Translations under genes and position numbers: made by a program
Assembly (NCBI GenBank): GCA_021904315.1
Contig: CM038919.1
Span: forward strand, 9,548,001 to 9,612,000
DNA: 64,000 nt
From: Sphagnum magellanicum
Lineage: Eukaryota; Streptophyta; Sphagnopsida; Sphagnales; Sphagnaceae
Reading direction: 5' to 3'
Shown here: positions 1-10,356 of the stretch, in pieces
Position numbering within the stretch: position 1 is the stretch's first letter
Layout of the letters: the number at the start of each line of letters is the position of its first letter
The notes under the pieces: generated by a model
Seen by the model: only the letters and a program-made list of their open reading frames with translations
Database searches by the model: none
What the model was told of the DNA's origin: nothing

Positions 1-9
1 GTGTTGATA

Positions 10-33
10 TGTGTGTGTGTTTGTGTGTGTGTG
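10..33. repeat. GT microsatellite at the window edge
   Basis: Interrupted GT/TG dinucleotide run followed by a short TA run. No gene is visible around it. Confidence 0.6.
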
Positions 34-2853
34 GATATATATACATCCTAAGTCCTTTCAATTGCCCCTGCAATTTCATACAAATTGCAATAATATTATT
101 CTTGTCACACAAACATTTTTTTATCAATTGGGACATGCAATGGAGTTTTCCATAAAGTTGTGGAAACACAGCACCGGAAGTTGGAACCCTGAGTTTGGTC
201 CAAAACCGGGTGAGATTCAAAAAATAACCTGCTAAAAAGTACATTAGCCTTAAAAGAGGGGGGTAGGGGAGGGGAGGGGTTGAAACTAAGAAATGCACCA
301 TTTTTTTGTGATAAACTGAGTTTCATCCTGTTTTGACCCCCTCTTCCCTTTTTTTCCTGAGCGCATCCACTGCCGCTGCATATATTTTCACTGCTCCTAC
401 CTGTACAACTACTATAATTATGTACCTCAAACCTTGTGCATTAAATGCTGAGTTTCAGCATTTCATACCCAGATTGAAATAAAACTTCTTTACTTTGCGG
501 CGGACGTCACTCAAAGAGGGCATAGGGGATGAAAGGCGGCCCAAAGACAGGGTGAAGACAGGGTGACTTTAAAGAGAACTCTAATATGTGAATTAAGATG
601 TGACAAGATGAGCGTTGGTCCAGTCTATAGGCCGACACATGGTATATTGCTAGTCTAGGAATCGGTAGTAAGGACCCTACCAGACTGGTATGACGTGAGA
701 CATAACCAACCAGCCTTGTACCAGTACCAGCCTGGTGGGGACTAGGGACCTGATGTAACACCAGCTTTGTATGTACTAGTCTTATACTAGTTTCAATATT
801 AATATACACCAAAAGATACCAGCTTTGTACTAGTCTTAAACTAGTTTCAATATTAATATACACCAAAAAATACCAGCTTTGTACCAGTCAAAAAATAGGC
901 TTGAACCCAATACCAAGAACACCTCAATATCAAAGTTTTATTAAAAAATGACCTAATATTATGAGCAAGCTAATGTGATTTTTTTCAAAGTCTCCGATAC
1001 CAGGACCAGGCAAGTATGTTCAAAAGTAAATACCAATTGTTGGGTAGTTTCTATATTTTATTGACTATCTCTAATGTGGGTTTTGAAGGATGGTGAAGGA
1101 ATGGTAGCCTACATTAAAATGGATCCCTTGAGGACCAAGCGAAAGAATAAATACACTGGAAAAGTCTTGAATGCCTAGGAATTTTCTAATGGCGACACTC
1201 TTGATCCACCAGTTTCAACAACACTGTCTAAATATGAAGTTTAGTATCTACTTAACTGCTTAAATACCTTCTCAACTATTATATTTAAGTACCTATCTAC
1301 ATGCTAATAATTATGGGCAAGTGTGAAAAACTACTACTACTACAACACCCCCTCTCACAATTAATGTCAAAAAAATTGAATGTTTCTGATAGTGTAGATT
1401 TGAAAAAATGTTTTCACCACCAAAATAAAGAATTCTCTACCTCCAACACAAGGTAAAGTTTGATAAATAGATGAACAAAGTGTAAGAGGGTTCCTTCTGC
1501 AAACATCATGAGTTAGTAATCATGGGCAAATCTACCATCTTTTATTTATGCTTTCAGTGTGTCAAATGGAATCCTCTCTCTGCCAACAGTTTGGTTTAAA
1601 TATATACTTGCTACAAGGTTGTTGGGGGCAGGTATTGAAATTTCCTCTGGGTATTTGTTCAGTTTTTAGATAGGAGATATATATAATAGCTGGGTCTTAC
1701 TCTCTCATAATCCCAGAACCCCCTCCGACCCGGACCTTTTTCCAAAACTTCTACCCGCCCACACCTCATACCCTTCTTTTTATTTCTCCAAAAACTAGAC
1801 GTGCACCTGGACACTCAAAATATTGGCACCGGGTATTTGTCAAAATCATGGGCTCAAACCCTTCATACACTCGAATGGGTCTCTGCTGGGGTTATGGCTT
1901 TAGGGTTTTGTTAGGGTTTAATTTGTACAAAGTACGAACTATGCTGGAAAGGTGTTCATTTTGCACAATGCACTCTCTCCTTTCCTTCACTTTTTGCCTC
2001 TGCATTTATAACCTTGGTAATGTGTAGATTGCGCCAATGAATTTCGCCATCATGTCTCATGAATGTGACCTACAACTTACCTCAAAGGTGGAGATGGATC
2101 GAGCGAGGAGGATCAAATGCACGTTGGCATCCAGAAACAATTTAGAAGGCAAATGTCTCTTGTCTCTCACTTGTTTGTTTATGTTTTGCACCTAGAGCTT
2201 TGCATTTTGCATTTTCATGTGCTTCGTCATTCATCACATATTTGTTCACAAGTCTTGTGCAACCCACAGTTTTGTGTTTGTGCTCATTGTTGGAGTGTGA
2301 AGAGAATTAAGGATCTTTGAGGTCTAAGGTCTGTGTTTCTCAAGGCTTCAAGTTACCTTTTACATTCTACACTTTGTGTTTGTGCATTGTGTATGCATTT
2401 TCTATCTTTGCAAATTTATTTTTCTAATTCTCTAAACTACATTCTACATTATGTCTATGCTCTTTCTACCTATGCATCTATCTTTTAAGTCTCCAAATTA
2501 CATTTTACATCTTGCACTTTGTGTTTGTGCAATATGTATGCACATTTTGTCCCTACATTTTCTATATGTGTAGATCTATTTTTCTTAATTTTCTAAGTTG
2601 CATCCTACACTATGTCTATGCATCTATATATGTGTGCACACTATGTTTGTTCATTTTGGTCTACACTCTACAAAATTTTTGAAGTTTCTATTTTGAACTT
2701 TGGGTGTTACTTATGTGTGGAGGTCTATCATTGGAGATTTGAGGTTCTTCACCTTCTCATCGAAAAATAGCTGCACGGGTGGGGAGAAGTATCAAGCGAA
2801 CATCATTACGCTATAATTTTTTCTTCTAACCTCAACCCTTCAAACTTAAACCT
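34..2853. other. AT-rich spacer without a recognisable gene
   Basis: I see no coding region here. The open frames are short and resemble nothing known. A GGGTATTTG / CCCGG-rich patch around 1,690-1,860 resembles patches near 6,650-6,800, 25,000-25,170 and 57,290-57,430, so it is probably a dispersed repeat. A stretch near 2,110-2,700 repeats phrases such as TTGTGTTTGTGC and CTATGCATCTAT, as simple expansion or old repeat DNA would. Confidence 0.5.
761..889. repeat. Short tandem repeat, period about 54-58 bp
   Basis: The phrase CCAGCTTTGTA begins at 761, 819 and 873, each time followed by an ACTAGT-containing stretch; the first two copies also share TTTCAATATTAATATACACC. That gives two full copies and a partial third. 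No coding potential is visible. Confidence 0.75.
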
Positions 2854-5112
2854 TTGTCAGGTTTTGTTGCCAATTTTGTTGAAGGGCCGGGGGTGATGGC
2901 TTGTTCTTTGAATCCAAATGTGAGTTCTAGCACTAACAATCCCCTTCCAACATGTGCAGGCTACGATAGCAGCCCCAATGTTGATAATTTACAACCTTTA
3001 CATGAAAGTGTGGGTTTGGGAAATCCAAATTTTATTGTTGTTGATGAACTAACTATTGCTACAATGCACTTGGAAGACTTGTGAAAACAAAGAACAACAC
3101 AGAAACCACATTATCATAATTCACCCACTTGGGCCTTTTTCAAGGTAAACAATAACTAACATGTGGACCTTTTTCAAAATTCGACTATGCGTTGCATTAT
3201 CTATCATAGTGGTACAGCTCCACCTGAAGTTTTGGCCATACACATCAGATGTAAAAAAGGTTGAATTATTTAACATAAATTTAATGGAATAATGGTAATG
3301 AAAAACATGTTGAATATGATCATGTTGCTTTGTTGAAAATCTTTTTAAAAGATGCAATTTTTGTTTTTGAAATTCCAAAATCCCCAATTTATCATGAGCT
3401 TAATAAAAAGAAGGCCAATGTTTCTCCCTTTAATATCTCTGGTTTTTATTTTAATAGCTCTAAGTTCAAGAAAAATGACCGGACACAATCGAGTTTTGTA
3501 AAGGGTTTCATGTTATTTGTTGTTAAATGGTTGTTGCCTATGTGGAGTCCATTTGGCTACAACAAATGGCATACAGGTTGTGTCCACAAGTTGTCTTCCC
3601 ATCCAAAAAAACATTTGTTGAGGAAATCTTGTAGAATTTGGTCAAAAAGACCATGAATACATATGTGGTTCCTGCATTGGCTAATTGTTTATCAATCACT
3701 TGTACATTTGACCTCTAGATGTCTAAAGGAGTGCATGATGTCTTTGCTACTTTTGTCAACTTCATTTCAAGTGACTAGGAGGCAAAACATGTGACATTAT
3801 TGGATTATTTGAAGTGATAGACACTAACAATGCAACTATGGGTCCTAAGCTCTAGGAGCTATTAAATAAGTTTTCTTTGACTATAAAATTTTTTACCTAT
3901 GTCAAGGACAAAGGGTCTAACTTGCAAACTTGTGCAAATGCCCTCACTTCTATTGTATCATGTGATTCTTTGGCATTGCTAAAGCCATTTGATGGTTCAT
4001 GTTTAAGGCATGCCCTTGTGAAGGTATGTTAATATGCCACTACATATGAAAAGTTCATTGTCAGTTTGTCTTTTGCATTTATAAAAATTGTTCAATTTGT
4101 AATTCAAAAGTGTATTACCTAGCCAAAGAAATCTGGTAAGGGTAAACAAGCATAGGAAAAAGCTTGCATCAAATCTAGACTAAAGCTTAGAAAACTCAAC
4201 ACACTCATGAAAACAAAATACAAATTATAATCACATCCTATTTATTTATTTATTTATTTGGAAGTTGTCTATTTCAAGGTTTAAGAATTTCATTTTTAAA
4301 ATTTTTTTTGGGTGGTTTCATCACAAATTTGCCAATCAAGTGTTGTTGTTCGAAGATGCCCTCATGTTTCGAAATGTCATTGCACTATGTTATAACCAAT
4401 AGTCTATGGCGTTGTAATTTCTAGTATTATCTTTGCAAATCAAGGTTGTTTGTGAAGTTGTGGTACAAGTGTTATCCCCCATTGTGAGTGGTTGTGTTAT
4501 GAATTAAAGTTACAAACATTTGTTGTTTTCTAATGCATTGCAATTTATCACTTCAACTTGTTGGGATGTTCGAAAGTCGCTAACATTTCAAACTTTCCAA
4601 ATAGTTCAATTGAAGAGGATATCATGAGTTGAAAAAGTTCGTGATTCACATGAAATAACAAGTTTTGGAGGTTCTTCTTCCTTTTATTTCATTCCTGCAT
4701 GCATTTGATAGGACATGATGTCATAATATGTTGGCTTTGATGTTTGATCCACGCTTTAAAAACATGCAATTGGTTACCATGTATTTAGGTTAGGAAAATA
4801 TTGTTGCTCTTGTTGTTGAATATGATGATGAACTTATCCTACTTTTACTAACAGAGGTTGCCAAGTTGTTAATGCCTTCTAATGGTGCAAAATTTGAAAA
4901 TCTTTAGATTTAGGTGAATTTTAAAAATCTTGTTTTCACCACATGTAGATACTTATAGGGATTTGGTTTCAAGAAAACTTATTGGTTATCACCAGTATCT
5001 TGTTGATGCAAACAATTGCAAATGTGCATTGTCTTGGTGGCGCAAAGAGCAAAATAAATTCCCAATTATTACAATGGTAGCACCACACATTATTGGCATC
5101 CTAGCCAACCAA

Positions 5113-5206
<94 letters not shown>

Positions 5207-5400
5207 TGTTATTGGCATTTTGATTGCACTTCAAACTAACAACATGGACAAATTCATATTGATCCATAGGAACTAACCATTTGATTAGTCGGCTGGCTGT
5301 TTGAAACCCATGGACTTTATAACAACTTGTGAGATGGAATTGGAATTTATGGCAAAGTTGGAGGCAAAATTTGAAGATGAAGTTACGGTGAAATTCTTTT
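2854..5400 (+). pseudogene. Decayed hAT-family transposase, copy A
   Basis: Degenerate coding remains of a hAT (Ac/RICESLEEPER-like) transposase can be followed on the plus strand through many stops and frameshifts. In order: an N-terminal stretch (2,854-3,084); a segment with FNISGFYFNSSKFKK (about 3,430); an LMFDPRFKNMQ-type segment (about 4,740); and a C-terminal segment (4,930-5,116) with LSWWRKEQNKFP, the conserved hAT dimerisation motif. The same segments recur in the minus-strand copy at 19,860-22,430 and in part at 60,900-62,215, so this is an interspersed family. A long AT microsatellite sits directly behind the dimerisation motif. It cannot make an active transposase. The family call is firm. 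The outer limits are approximate, because terminal inverted repeats and target duplications were not identified. Confidence 0.75.
5117..5202. repeat. (AT)43 microsatellite
   Basis: An uninterrupted run of 43 AT units lies inside the C-terminal part of hAT copy A. The IYIYIY open frames on both strands here are translation artefacts of the run. Confidence 0.95.
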
Positions 5401-7010
5401 AGACTTGTTAAAATCTATTAAATTCCCCATTTCTCATGTGTGGAGGTGTTAGGTGTTACATTGAAAATGACAAATGAAAACTTAATCTTCATGGTTAGTT
5501 ATGGGCAACTCTTCTTAAATTCCACATTTTTTTTTGTTTTTACATTTAATTTTCATTAGTCTAGGCCTCTAGTTTTGTGTGTTGTTACTTATTAATTTGT
5601 TGATTTATTGATTGTTAATCTCTTTTTTTGTGTTATTTTTCTATCCATGCCTTTGTGTCAACATGGCAATCAAAATCCATGTTTATGTGAGTTTATGTGT
5701 GTCTAATGTTTGAATTTGTCAAAAGAATGTGTCTTTGTGTTCTTTTGAGTTTATTTTATTTATACTAGTGTTTATGTGAGTTTGTCATTTGTGTGAATCT
5801 TTGTGAATATTTGATGGAGGTAGGCCTGAAGGCTCAAAACGCAATCTGAAATTTCAGAGTGCCATGTGGCATCATTTCAAACATTTTCAAAGTAAGGATT
5901 TTATTTCTTGTTGCCTTTCCTTCACAACACTTGAATTATTTTGTCATAATTATATGAAAAATCCTTAATTACATCAGCAATAAAAATACGAATACCTTTC
6001 ATAATATACCTTTCATAATACCTAGGCCTACCTCCACTCCAAATCCCAAAAGGGATCAACTAATTCTTTGTGTTTATTTGTGTGATTATGTGTGTGTGTA
6101 TTTGTGTTGAGTCTATGTGTGTGTTTGATGTCTATTCAATATTGTTTATATGTGTTAATGGTTATGTTCAAATTTAAACGTGTCTATGTGTGTTTAAATT
6201 TGAATTTGAATCAATTTATGTTTGATTTTTAGTTTGTGTCTTTTGAAAGTCTAGAGTTTGTGTGTCTAGTGTTTATCTATGTCATTGTGTCAATGATTTG
6301 TGTCTATATATGTTTAGGTAGGTTGTATGGTTTGTTTGAAGTTTGAAATTTAAAAGTTTAATGGTAGAATGGTGGAAAAGTTGTTTAGAACTTGGTCATC
6401 AAAACATGAAATGAAAGATTTTAGTTTGATTCACTTGTTAGGCTTTGAGACCTTGGTAGATAGTACATAGATTATAATTTAAAACTTGAAAACATGAAAC
6501 ATGTAATTGTGTTTTGACTCTTATAAATGCAAAAAACACAACCCTTACTTTTACCTTATTAAAAACATATTTTTGTCGCTTTTCAAAGATTTTTAAATAT
6601 TAAATACCATGGTAGATACCCAATATGTGCCACCCAGGTATCTTTCAAGAGCCAAGACCTAGGTGTGTATTTTTAAAAACCTAATTATACCCTATTTAAA
6701 AACCTTGGTTATACCCATCTAGGTTTTTATGAAAGACCCGAACCTTATACCCAATCAATCAACAAGTCAAACCCTTGCCCCCACCTCATAATCGCCATTT
6801 GTTGGAATTCTGAAAATTAGACCTACCCAATTCTTTAAATAAATTAAAAATCAAAGAACTAAACCCATCTGGTTTTTTAACAAAACAAACTTTCTAAAAC
6901 CCAAACCCGATTGTTATGAGAAAAATCAAATATTCATCCCACACTAATGTAAACCTCATTAATGTCCCTTAATTGTGATTTATGTTAGATGTAGTGGTAT
7001 TAGATTTCTA
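5401..7010. other. AT-rich spacer
   Basis: No gene is seen. Around 5,540-6,330 the sequence is dominated by variants of TTTGTGTNTATGTGTG, which look like slipped simple sequence. Around 6,590-6,930 there are CCC-containing phrases similar to those near 1,750 and 25,050, suggesting an old dispersed repeat. Confidence 0.5.
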
Positions 7011-7650
7011 TCTTATATATTAAATCTACAGGGGTGTCTGTCTGTCTGTCTGGGCAGTTTCCAGGCACTGCCCGGACCTTTGTTTTTTTGTTTTTTTTTT
7101 ATGGGTTTTGTTTTCTTGGTCGATTATCGCGGTGGGGGAAGAATTCTGCAGTTGCCAGTTCCTCTTTGTTGCGGTTGTTTCTGCTGCTGCAATCAACAAG
7201 GGGTTGCTGCTGCCGATGACTCCTGGCAAGATTTGGATCATGGGGAAATCCTGTCATCTCAATGACACTCCCAGAGGCGGATACACAAAGTAGCCAGGGT
7301 CTCAGAGATCAAAGGAAGAGAGGAATTGCATGAGACTCTCTGTGTGTTCAGATTCACCGACAACATTCATATCTTCTTCAGGTGAGACCTAAACAAAGAT
7401 GGATATGGCTGAAGTCGATCCGTTTGTTGAAGCATCTTCTTTTTCTTCTTTTTCTTCTTCATCATCATCATCATCTTGCAGGATTGTGTCCTCGCAAGAA
7501 GATACAAAGACTCAAAAGACTGTGCAGGAGTTCTGCAATTAGGGTTGTGATAATGGAGAAGTTGTGATACCTGAGATTCTGTATGTGTTTAATGCAAGCA
7601 TGGAACGTTGGACTCTCTACTAGCTTTATGCTACTTTGGTTGTCTAGAAA
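7011..7650 (+). mobile_element. Non-autonomous Helitron-like element, copy 1 (3' end uncertain)
   Basis: The 5' end reads A|TCTTATATATTAAA, followed by CTACA and a run of TGTC/TCTG units, then an inverted repeat GGGCAGT (7,052-7,058) / ACTGCCC (7,067-7,073) around an 8-nt loop. The same 5' block is present in the well-bounded copy at 9,227 and, in shorter form, on the minus strand at 47,175, so it is a family terminus. A 5' TC preceded by A is typical of Helitrons. After a T-rich stretch the interior becomes more GC-rich and exon-like (7,120-7,580), as expected of captured host sequence. I could not find a clear hairpin-plus-CTAG 3' terminus; CTAG at 7,620 and 7,644 are candidates only. Start is well supported, end is not. 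Confidence 0.6.
7399..7580 (+). pseudogene. Captured exon-like fragment with in-frame stop
   Basis: From an ATG at 7,399 the frame reads MDMAEVDPFVEASS, a serine run, then CRIVSSQEDTKTQKTVQEFC. It meets a TAG at 7,540-7,542, and the same frame continues as GCDNGEVVIPEIL up to a GTATGT donor-like site at 7,581. An upstream exon-like stretch ends at CTTCTTCAG|GTGAGA (about 7,380). Composition and the exon/intron look differ from the surrounding AT-rich DNA, and the fragment lies behind a Helitron-type 5' terminus. I therefore infer a host gene piece carried by the element and broken by one nonsense change. I do not recognise the parent gene. Without the Helitron context it could be read as the first exons of a small plant gene. 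Confidence 0.4.
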
Positions 7651-9226
7651 TATTGTTGTGGGTTCACTATTGACTTGAATTTATGATTATAAATATCTTA
7701 GTCAAATAATCTCTTTGATTCCATCTTTCAATGAATGGTATTTCATTTCTATACTCAAAAGCACCACTATGGGTTGGAGCTTGTTACTCCACATCCTTGT
7801 AAAAACATAACTTTGATATCAAGGTGTTAGATCTTACATAATTGTTGGGTTGTGACATTATTGATTGGATCATGCCCCACTTCATAGTAGGTGTGAATGT
7901 ATTCTCATAGTTCAATCCATATTGTGGGCTTCTAATCAAGCTTTCAATTTTTCCATTTCACCATTTGTTTTTATTTTTGCTTTGTAGACCCATTTGTTTG
8001 TAATGGGTTTTTTTCATTTAAGTAAACCTATCATTTGTTGTGTGTGAGTTTTGAGGGTGAACTCCATCTCACTTTGCATTCCTTCCCTTCAACCTTAACA
8101 ACATGTTATTTTTTCATATGTGGCCAATTCCAATTTCACAACATAAATGTAATCCAATGTTTGGCAATGTGTTTCTTTCAAATGAATTAATGGTTTTCAA
8201 AGTTGGCATTGTTTTAAGTACATGAGACATTCTTCCACTAATGGTGGAGTTTTTGCCACATGTGATGTAAAGGTGGTCATGGGTCTTGAAACTTTACCAT
8301 TTGAATCATTGTTTTGAGGTTCACATTTTTGAATGGTAAGATCTAGTGTTGCAAGTTGGTCAAACTAAGGAATTGTTGATCATATAGAAACCACTATGAT
8401 GTTTGGTGGAATAATTATCTCTTAAACAACTTGCAAGCCAACCATTGATTCATCAAACACTACATCCTTGGTAATGACATTTTTCTTATTTTTGGGATGA
8501 TATATTGATTAACCTTGCTAGGATTAATATTGATTAACCTTGCTAGGATTAATATTGATTAAATAATTTGTAATGTATACCATTTCAATCCAAAAAAATG
8601 TAGGTGTATTGCTCTCAAGGGCTAAACATATTTCCCTTTCCAATATGGTCTTATTTTTCCATTTAACAACCCCATTGTGATGGGGATAATTGGTCATGGT
8701 TAATTGATAATCTTGATTCTGCATATGTTTCATAGAATCTAGCAAATTCTCCCAACATGAACACTCCCTTAATTTGTTTGTTCTAAATGATTTAACCCTT
8801 TTGTCAATAGCCACTTCCACCAATCTTTTAAAGGACTTAGACCTATGGAAAGATTAACCCTTCTCCTTCACATGAAATAAACCCTTATTTTCTAATTCTC
8901 ATCATTGGTAAAAGTTATGAAACAACACTTGACCACCTACAAACGTGTATAGTAGTGGTTCATAAAGGTTAAAATGTGTGCATGTGTAAACATTATCATT
9001 TGTATGCTGATGAACTTGGGGATCTTTTTTTTAGTTTTTTTCCATGCTTCTACAAATGTGATCACAATTTACAATTTTGGTATCATGTTCATTCCTTTCT
9101 GAGTTTATAGAAGGTACAAATTTAGATCATGTTTGAATCATTTCTGCCACAACTCACAAGTGAAACATTTTATGCGACAAACATATTTTTCTCTTGTTCA
9201 AAAGACCTTTCAATTTGTAAAGTCCA

Positions 9227-9495
9227 TTTTATATATTAAAGCTACATGTCTGTCTGTTTGGGCAGTTTCCAGGCACTGCCCGAACCTTTGTTTTTTTGTT
9301 TTGTTTTTTCTGTGTCAGTTAAACTACCCGGACCTTTGTTTGTTTCTTTTCTTTTCTTTTGATGGGTTTTGTTTTCTATGTTAGTTAAACTGCCCGGACC
9401 TTTGTTTTTTTTTTTTTTTAAATTTTTTTTGATGGGTTTTGTTTTCTGTGACAGTTATTACTCGACGGGTGCATTATGCACCAAGTTCACACTAG
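9227..9495 (+). mobile_element. Small non-autonomous Helitron, copy 2 (269 bp), nested in copia
   Basis: Both ends are visible. The 5' end aligns with copy 1 (TTTTATATATTAAAGCTACA against TCTTATATATTAAATCTACA), with TC changed to TT and a preceding A. TGTCTGTCTG and the hairpin GGGCAGT (9,260-9,266) / ACTGCCC (9,275-9,281) follow. The 3' end has a near-perfect palindrome GGTGCATTATGCACC (9,468-9,482), 9 nt of spacer, then CTAG (9,492-9,495) followed by T. This is the Helitron 3' signature. Removing 9,227-9,495 rejoins host A and T and restores the flanking copia integrase frame, so the borders fit the rolling-circle A^T insertion rule. Internally, a unit with CGGACCTTTG, a T-rich run and GATGGGTTTTGTTTTCT is repeated about two to three times. 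It codes for nothing. Confidence 0.85.
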
Positions 9496-9722
9496 TTTAC
9501 ATTGTTTCTAGTTGCAATGGCCATCACTTTGTATGGTTCCTAAAAGGCCATCATTGAACATTTGGTTTCATTAAACACAACATGATATATCCATTGTATA
9601 TTATTGAACATCTCATTGAAAGCAAGTTCTCGGTTACTCTATGAACATAGAACACATTAGTTATGTGTTACATATTTTTGGAGTGTAACAAAATGACATT
9701 GCTTTTGCCTTCAACCATAGGT

Positions 9723-10356
9723 TGAATGCACATTAAGGTGGTTCATTTTTTGAGTCATAGTGCCCATTTTTGCAAAGTGATATTTCTTTGGGCACCTATA
9801 ACAAATAATAAAACTTATCAAATTGAGAAATTGAAATTGATTATGCATTCACAACTTGATTATTAAAATACCTATGTAATTATTTTTCAATAAAAGTACA
9901 TACACTTTTCACACTGGACTTTTAAAGTTTAAAAAATATGGATTGGTTGATAATTTGAATGGTAAAAAATAAAAAGGTTCATATTGAATCCCATTCCAAA
10001 TGATGTATAATGATTCGATATATGGTGTAACATCAAATAATAAACTTTTATGTGAAAGCCTTCCCTCAAAAATCATAGTCAAATTCTAATTAAGGACTTT
10101 TGAATGGTCAAAATTGAACCATATTTTCATAAGTCCTTAACATAATTATTTTTTTGTCAATTTTCAATTTTTTATGAGATGTATATATTTGGAATATGTA
10201 GGTGGGCTCCTATTAATATGGAAGTTATTGTTTTTGATACATGGACTTTATTACCATTGAACCCATAATACTAGAAAAATTCAAAAATGTAACACTATAG
10301 AACGGACTTCTATGAACTTTTGTTTTTTTTAAAAATGAGCCACCTTAGAGTGCATA
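9723..10356. mobile_element. MITE-like element with about 28-bp terminal inverted repeats, nested in copia
   Basis: The left end (9,723-9,750) contains ATGCACATTAAGGTGG followed by TTCATTTTT. The right end (10,329-10,356) is its inverted counterpart, reading on the minus strand ATGCACTCTAAGGTGG then CTCATTTTT. The roughly 630 bp between them separates the copia protease motif from the integrase start, where a typical copia element has no such spacer. That fits a small non-coding inverted-repeat transposon inserted into the copia. No target duplication could be read with certainty, so superfamily and exact ends are open. Confidence 0.5.

Noticed and set aside
4930..5267. IYIYIY frames on both strands
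   Set aside because: They are translations of the (AT)43 microsatellite.
7820..7860. TTGATATCAAGGTGTTAGATCTT resembling an antisense primer-binding site
   Set aside because: It lies at the wrong end of the minus-strand copia and is too mismatched; no LTR adjoins it.
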